NCBI GenBank assembly: GCA_002336815.1
Contig: DDEU01000040.1
Coordinates: 51,030-77,393 of the forward strand
Origin: Chitinophagaceae bacterium UBA1946
GTDB lineage: Bacteria > Bacteroidota > Bacteroidia > Chitinophagales > Chitinophagaceae
Direction of reading: 5' to 3'
DNA: 26,364 nt
Both the position numbers and the translations under genes were made by a program. The notes below the pieces were generated by a model. That model was given only the letters and a program-made list of their open reading frames with translations. It searched no databases and was not told the DNA's origin. Shown piece by piece: positions 24,051-26,364 of the stretch; the stretch's first letter is position 1; the number at the start of each line of letters is the position of its first letter.

Positions 24051-25064
24051 ATGGATATCAGGAAAGCATTGGAAACAAGAGTACTTGTGATAGATGGTGC
24101 CATGGGTACCATGATACAGCGCCATAAACCTACCGAAGAAACCTATCGTGGAGAAAGATTTAAAGAATGGCCGCTGGATGTAAAGAACAACAGCGATGTA
24201 CTCAATCTTACCCAGCCGCAGATCATCGAAGGCATTCACAAAGAATATTTAGCAGCCGGCGCAGATATCATTGAGACCAATACATTTGCGGCCACCGTAA
24301 TTGCACAGGAAGATTTTAAACTGGAAGCATACGTGTATGAACTGAATGTAGAAGGCGCTAAAATTGCAAGAAGGGCAGCCGATGAATACACCGCAAAAGA
24401 TCCTTCCAAACCAAGGTTTGTAGCAGGTGCTATTGGCCCGTTGAATAAAACCCTCAGTCTTTCTCCTGATGTAAACAATCCCGGTTATCGTGCGGTTACA
24501 TTCGACCAGGTAGTAGATGCTTACTATGAACAGATCCGTGGCCTGGTAGATGGCGGTGTAGACCTGTTGCTGATAGAAACCATCTTTGATACCCTGAATG
24601 CAAAGGCAGCTATTTATGCAGCAAAAAAATTCTTCAGCGAAAACGATACGCCGGAATTACCGATCATGATCAGTGGTACCATTACGGATGCCAGCGGAAG
24701 AACCCTGAGCGGACAAACCCTGGAAGCCTTTTATATTTCGGTAATGCATGCCAAACCATTGAGTGTTGGATTGAACTGTGCACTGGGCGCAAAAGAAATG
24801 CGCCCGCACATAGAAGAATTGTCGCAGATCGCCAATTGTTATGTGTCGGCCTATCCCAATGCAGGTTTGCCAAACGCCATGGGTGAATATGATGAGAACC
24901 CTGCTGATACGGGCCACTTTTTAGAAGAATGGGCAACAGAGGGCTGGGTGAATATTGTGGGCGGTTGTTGCGGCACCACCCCGGATCATATCAGGCATAT
25001 TGCTGAGCATGTAAAAAATATCGCCCCACGAAAATTACCGGTTGTGGAAACAGTATTAATATAA
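24051..25064 (+). CDS. metH: Methionine synthase, homocysteine-binding domain (split metH, part 1)
   Basis: This 337-residue protein is the N-terminal, zinc-dependent homocysteine S-methyltransferase module of B12-dependent methionine synthase. Seen: VLVIDGAMGTMIQ, ADIIETNTFAAT, FVAGAIGPLNKT, LLLIETIFDTLNAKA, and the zinc ligands in GLNCALG (C243) and GGCCGTTP (C306, C307). It ends after NIAPRKLPVVETVLI, at the border with the pterin domain. The rest of MetH (pterin, B12 and activation domains) is expected from the gene that starts at 26268. The start ATG at 24051 lies about 260 nt downstream of the promoter at 23752-23783, behind the structured leader. Together the parts make methionine from homocysteine with methyl-THF. 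Confidence 0.95.
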   Translation: MDIRKALETRVLVIDGAMGTMIQRHKPTEETYRGERFKEWPLDVKNNSDVLNLTQPQIIEGIHKEYLAAGADIIETNTFAATVIAQEDFKLEAYVYELNVEGAKIARRAADEYTAKDPSKPRFVAGAIGPLNKTLSLSPDVNNPGYRAVTFDQVVDAYYEQIRGLVDGGVDLLLIETIFDTLNAKAAIYAAKKFFSENDTPELPIMISGTITDASGRTLSGQTLEAFYISVMHAKPLSVGLNCALGAKEMRPHIEELSQIANCYVSAYPNAGLPNAMGEYDENPADTGHFLEEWATEGWVNIVGGCCGTTPDHIRHIAEHVKNIAPRKLPVVETVLI

Positions 25065-25066
25065 GC

Positions 25067-26158
25067 GTGAGTAAGCCAACAACGATACAACTCTTTAACA
25101 ATATTAAAACACTGGTCGGGCAGTCGAGGCGTGAAGTATACCGTGTTGCCAATATTGCATTGGTGGAAACATATTTTCATATTGGCCGCATGATTGTGGA
25201 GTTTGAACAGTCGGGTAATAGTCGTGCAGGCTACGCACAGCAAACACTAAAAAATTTATCCGAAAAGTTAACGGGCGTTTTGGGCAAAGGATTCTCTATT
25301 GATAATTTAGAGAACATGCGTAAGTTTTACCTTGTTTACAAAGATGAATACAGTAAATCAATTTCCAGGCCACCGGCCCGGAAATTGAGCAATAAGAAAT
25401 CCGCGACAGCGTCTCGGAATTTAAACATCATTCCAAAATCCGAGACACTGTCTCGGAAATCTCCATTCCTGCTAAATTGGTCTCACTATATGTTGCTGTT
25501 GAGTATCGGGGACAGCAATGAAAGAAAATTCTATGAAATAGAATCTGCCAGCGGGCAATGGAGTGTAAGAGAATTAAAAAGAAACTACGACAGCGCCTTA
25601 TACCAACGCCTTGCGTTAAGCCGCAACAAAAAAAAAGTAAAAGAACTCAGCAGGAAGGGTCATGTAATTGAGAAGCCTGCTGATGCAGTGAAAGACCCGT
25701 ATGTACTGGAGTTTTTGAACCTTCCGCAAAAAGATGCTTACACAGAAAATGATCTTGAACTCGCCATCATTGATAAACTCGAACACTTTTTACTGGAACT
25801 GGGAAAAGGTTTTTTGTTTGTAGAACGTCAAAAGCGCATCCGGCTGGATGGCGATGATTACAAGATCGACCTGGTTTTTTATCACCGTGCATTGCGTTGT
25901 TTTGTATTGATTGATTTAAAGATCGGAACATTGCAGCATAAAGATTTAGGGCAGATACAGATGTATGTAAACTATTACGATGAAGAAATAAAAGCGCCCG
26001 AAGAAAATAAAACGATCGGAATTATTCTTTGCAGGAATAAAAAGGAAAGTACAATTAAATACACGCTGGGAAAAGATAACAAACAGATCTTTGCCAGCAA
26101 ATACAAAATTTATTTTCCTGAAAAACAATTATTGAAAATCGTTACGCAAAATATTTAA
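25067..26158 (+). CDS. DUF1016/YhcG-family PD-(D/E)XK nuclease (363 aa)
   Basis: The start is a GTG only 2 nt after the metH part 1 stop. The N-terminal DUF1016 domain (about 1-100; ETYFHIGRMIVEFEQ, GYAQQTLKNLSEKL, NMRKFYLVYKDE) is probably a DNA-binding, helical part. A linker of about 40 residues (about 100-138) contains repeats such as SATASR and SETLSR. The C-terminal YhcG nuclease domain has LLNWSHYMLLL, VLEFLNLP, FLFVERQKRIRLDGDDYKIDL (D268), FVLIDLKIG (D283, K285) and DLGQIQMYVNYYD. The core therefore fits D-x-n-(D/E)xK. Relatives are associated with mobile or defence loci and DNA processing. Here the gene lies between the two halves of metH. Its GC content looks lower than that of metH. 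Confidence 0.9.
   Translation: MSKPTTIQLFNNIKTLVGQSRREVYRVANIALVETYFHIGRMIVEFEQSGNSRAGYAQQTLKNLSEKLTGVLGKGFSIDNLENMRKFYLVYKDEYSKSISRPPARKLSNKKSATASRNLNIIPKSETLSRKSPFLLNWSHYMLLLSIGDSNERKFYEIESASGQWSVRELKRNYDSALYQRLALSRNKKKVKELSRKGHVIEKPADAVKDPYVLEFLNLPQKDAYTENDLELAIIDKLEHFLLELGKGFLFVERQKRIRLDGDDYKIDLVFYHRALRCFVLIDLKIGTLQHKDLGQIQMYVNYYDEEIKAPEENKTIGIILCRNKKESTIKYTLGKDNKQIFASKYKIYFPEKQLLKIVTQNI
25358..25388 (+). repeat. 14-bp inverted repeat in the nuclease linker
   Basis: TCAATTTCCAGGCC (25358-25371) and GGCCCGGAAATTGA (25375-25388) form near-perfect 14-bp arms with one mismatch and a 3-nt loop. It is fully within the coding sequence, at the junction of DUF1016 and linker, encoding about SISRPPARKLS. 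Confidence 0.75.
25397..25474 (+). repeat. Tandem 39-bp units with TCCGAGACA/TGTCTCGGA palindromes
   Basis: Two imperfect units start at 25397 and 25436, both opening with AAATCC. The second holds a perfect palindrome (TCCGAGACA at 25439-25447, TGTCTCGGA at 25449-25457, 1-nt centre). The first has a decayed version (25400-25418). The 39-bp period keeps the reading frame and repeats the peptide motif (SATASR / SETLSR). Confidence 0.7.
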
Positions 26159-26267
26159 CTGCATATTTCAAAATATTACTGAACGGAGCGCCGAATGCTG
26201 AAAGCAGTCGGGATAAACTCCGCCGCCGAAGCAAGTTCAAAGTAATGCGGCTGCTAACAAAAATAAC

Positions 26268-26364
26268 ATGAGTACTATCAAACCATATTCAAGATTTAGC
26301 GGACTGGAACCATTGATCGTTCGTCCGGAAACAAATTTTATCAACGTTGGTGAAAGAACCAATG
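26268..26364 (+). CDS. metH: Methionine synthase, pterin-binding part (split metH, part 2; truncated by window)
   Basis: An ATG at 26268 opens 32 codons to the window edge. The sequence SRFSGLEPLIVRPETNFINV then GERTN is the start of the pterin-binding domain as in intact MetH, where it directly follows the homocysteine domain. The gene is therefore the second half of methionine synthase and should carry the pterin, B12-binding and activation domains downstream. It is 109 bp after the nuclease stop. That gap contains no clear promoter, so read-through from upstream is possible. Confidence 0.9.
   Translation, partial: MSTIKPYSRFSGLEPLIVRPETNFINVGERTN

Noticed and set aside
23916..24239. 107-codon minus-strand open frame over the metH start and leader
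   Set aside because: It lies opposite the conserved metH N-terminus and the paired leader; a shadow frame.
25067..26158. Insertion sequence or transposon carrying the nuclease gene
   Set aside because: No transposase gene, terminal inverted repeats or target duplication are visible at the edges.
26159..26267. Possible promoter or remnant of metH coding sequence between nuclease and metH part 2
   Set aside because: No TAnnTTTG box is seen, and the in-frame upstream codons end at a stop (26214-26216) without resembling MetH.

Overview
The window looks like chromosomal DNA of a Bacteroidota member, most likely of the Chitinophagaceae or a near relative. The signs are: -7 promoter boxes of the form TAnnTTTG with few Shine-Dalgarno sequences; LytTR and propeller-type two-component systems; YceI, DUF5777 and CX4CH cytochrome lipoproteins; a poly-serine PepSY-like lipoprotein; and a methionine synthase gene split between its homocysteine and pterin domains. 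GC content is moderate (roughly 45 %, by eye). No rRNA, tRNA, CRISPR array, transposase or phage gene was seen.

Layout. Positions 1-730 hold the end of an unknown gene, a strong terminator and a small hypothetical gene. Positions 730-5750 (minus strand) hold a likely operon: a 1397-residue secreted protein with a beta-propeller and a lipase-like fold, a stand-alone LytTR DNA-binding protein 11 bp downstream, and a membrane-anchored coiled-coil protein. Divergent from it, 5993-8671 encodes a TPR-containing NarL-class sensor kinase and its LuxR-type response regulator. Next come a TPR membrane protein (8773-9444), a convergent SRPBCC protein (9595-10065), a UvrD-type helicase with a C-terminal AddB-like Fe-S nuclease domain (10209-13355), an Ig-like lipoprotein and recR.

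Positions 15779-23146 form one long co-directional block with mostly short gaps: an OB-fold (tRNA_anti-like) protein, two cytochrome c lipoproteins, YceI, a DUF5777 beta-barrel, a second YceI, a propeller/Y_Y_Y LytS-class histidine kinase and its LytTR response regulator. I infer a periplasmic redox or lipid-binding module with its own sensory pair; its function is not known to me.

The right end holds a minus-strand PepSY-like lipoprotein and then a near-consensus promoter that gives metH a leader of about 260 nt. That leader can fold into a large three-way structure. After it come metH part 1 (homocysteine domain), a DUF1016/YhcG-type PD-(D/E)XK nuclease gene lying between the two halves of metH, and the start of metH part 2 (pterin domain), cut by the window edge.

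The points most worth a second look are: the structured metH leader; the nuclease gene between the metH halves, which itself carries palindromic repeats in its interdomain linker; a low-GC block inside the helicase gene; the propeller-lipase/LytTR operon; and the cytochrome/YceI/DUF5777/two-component block.
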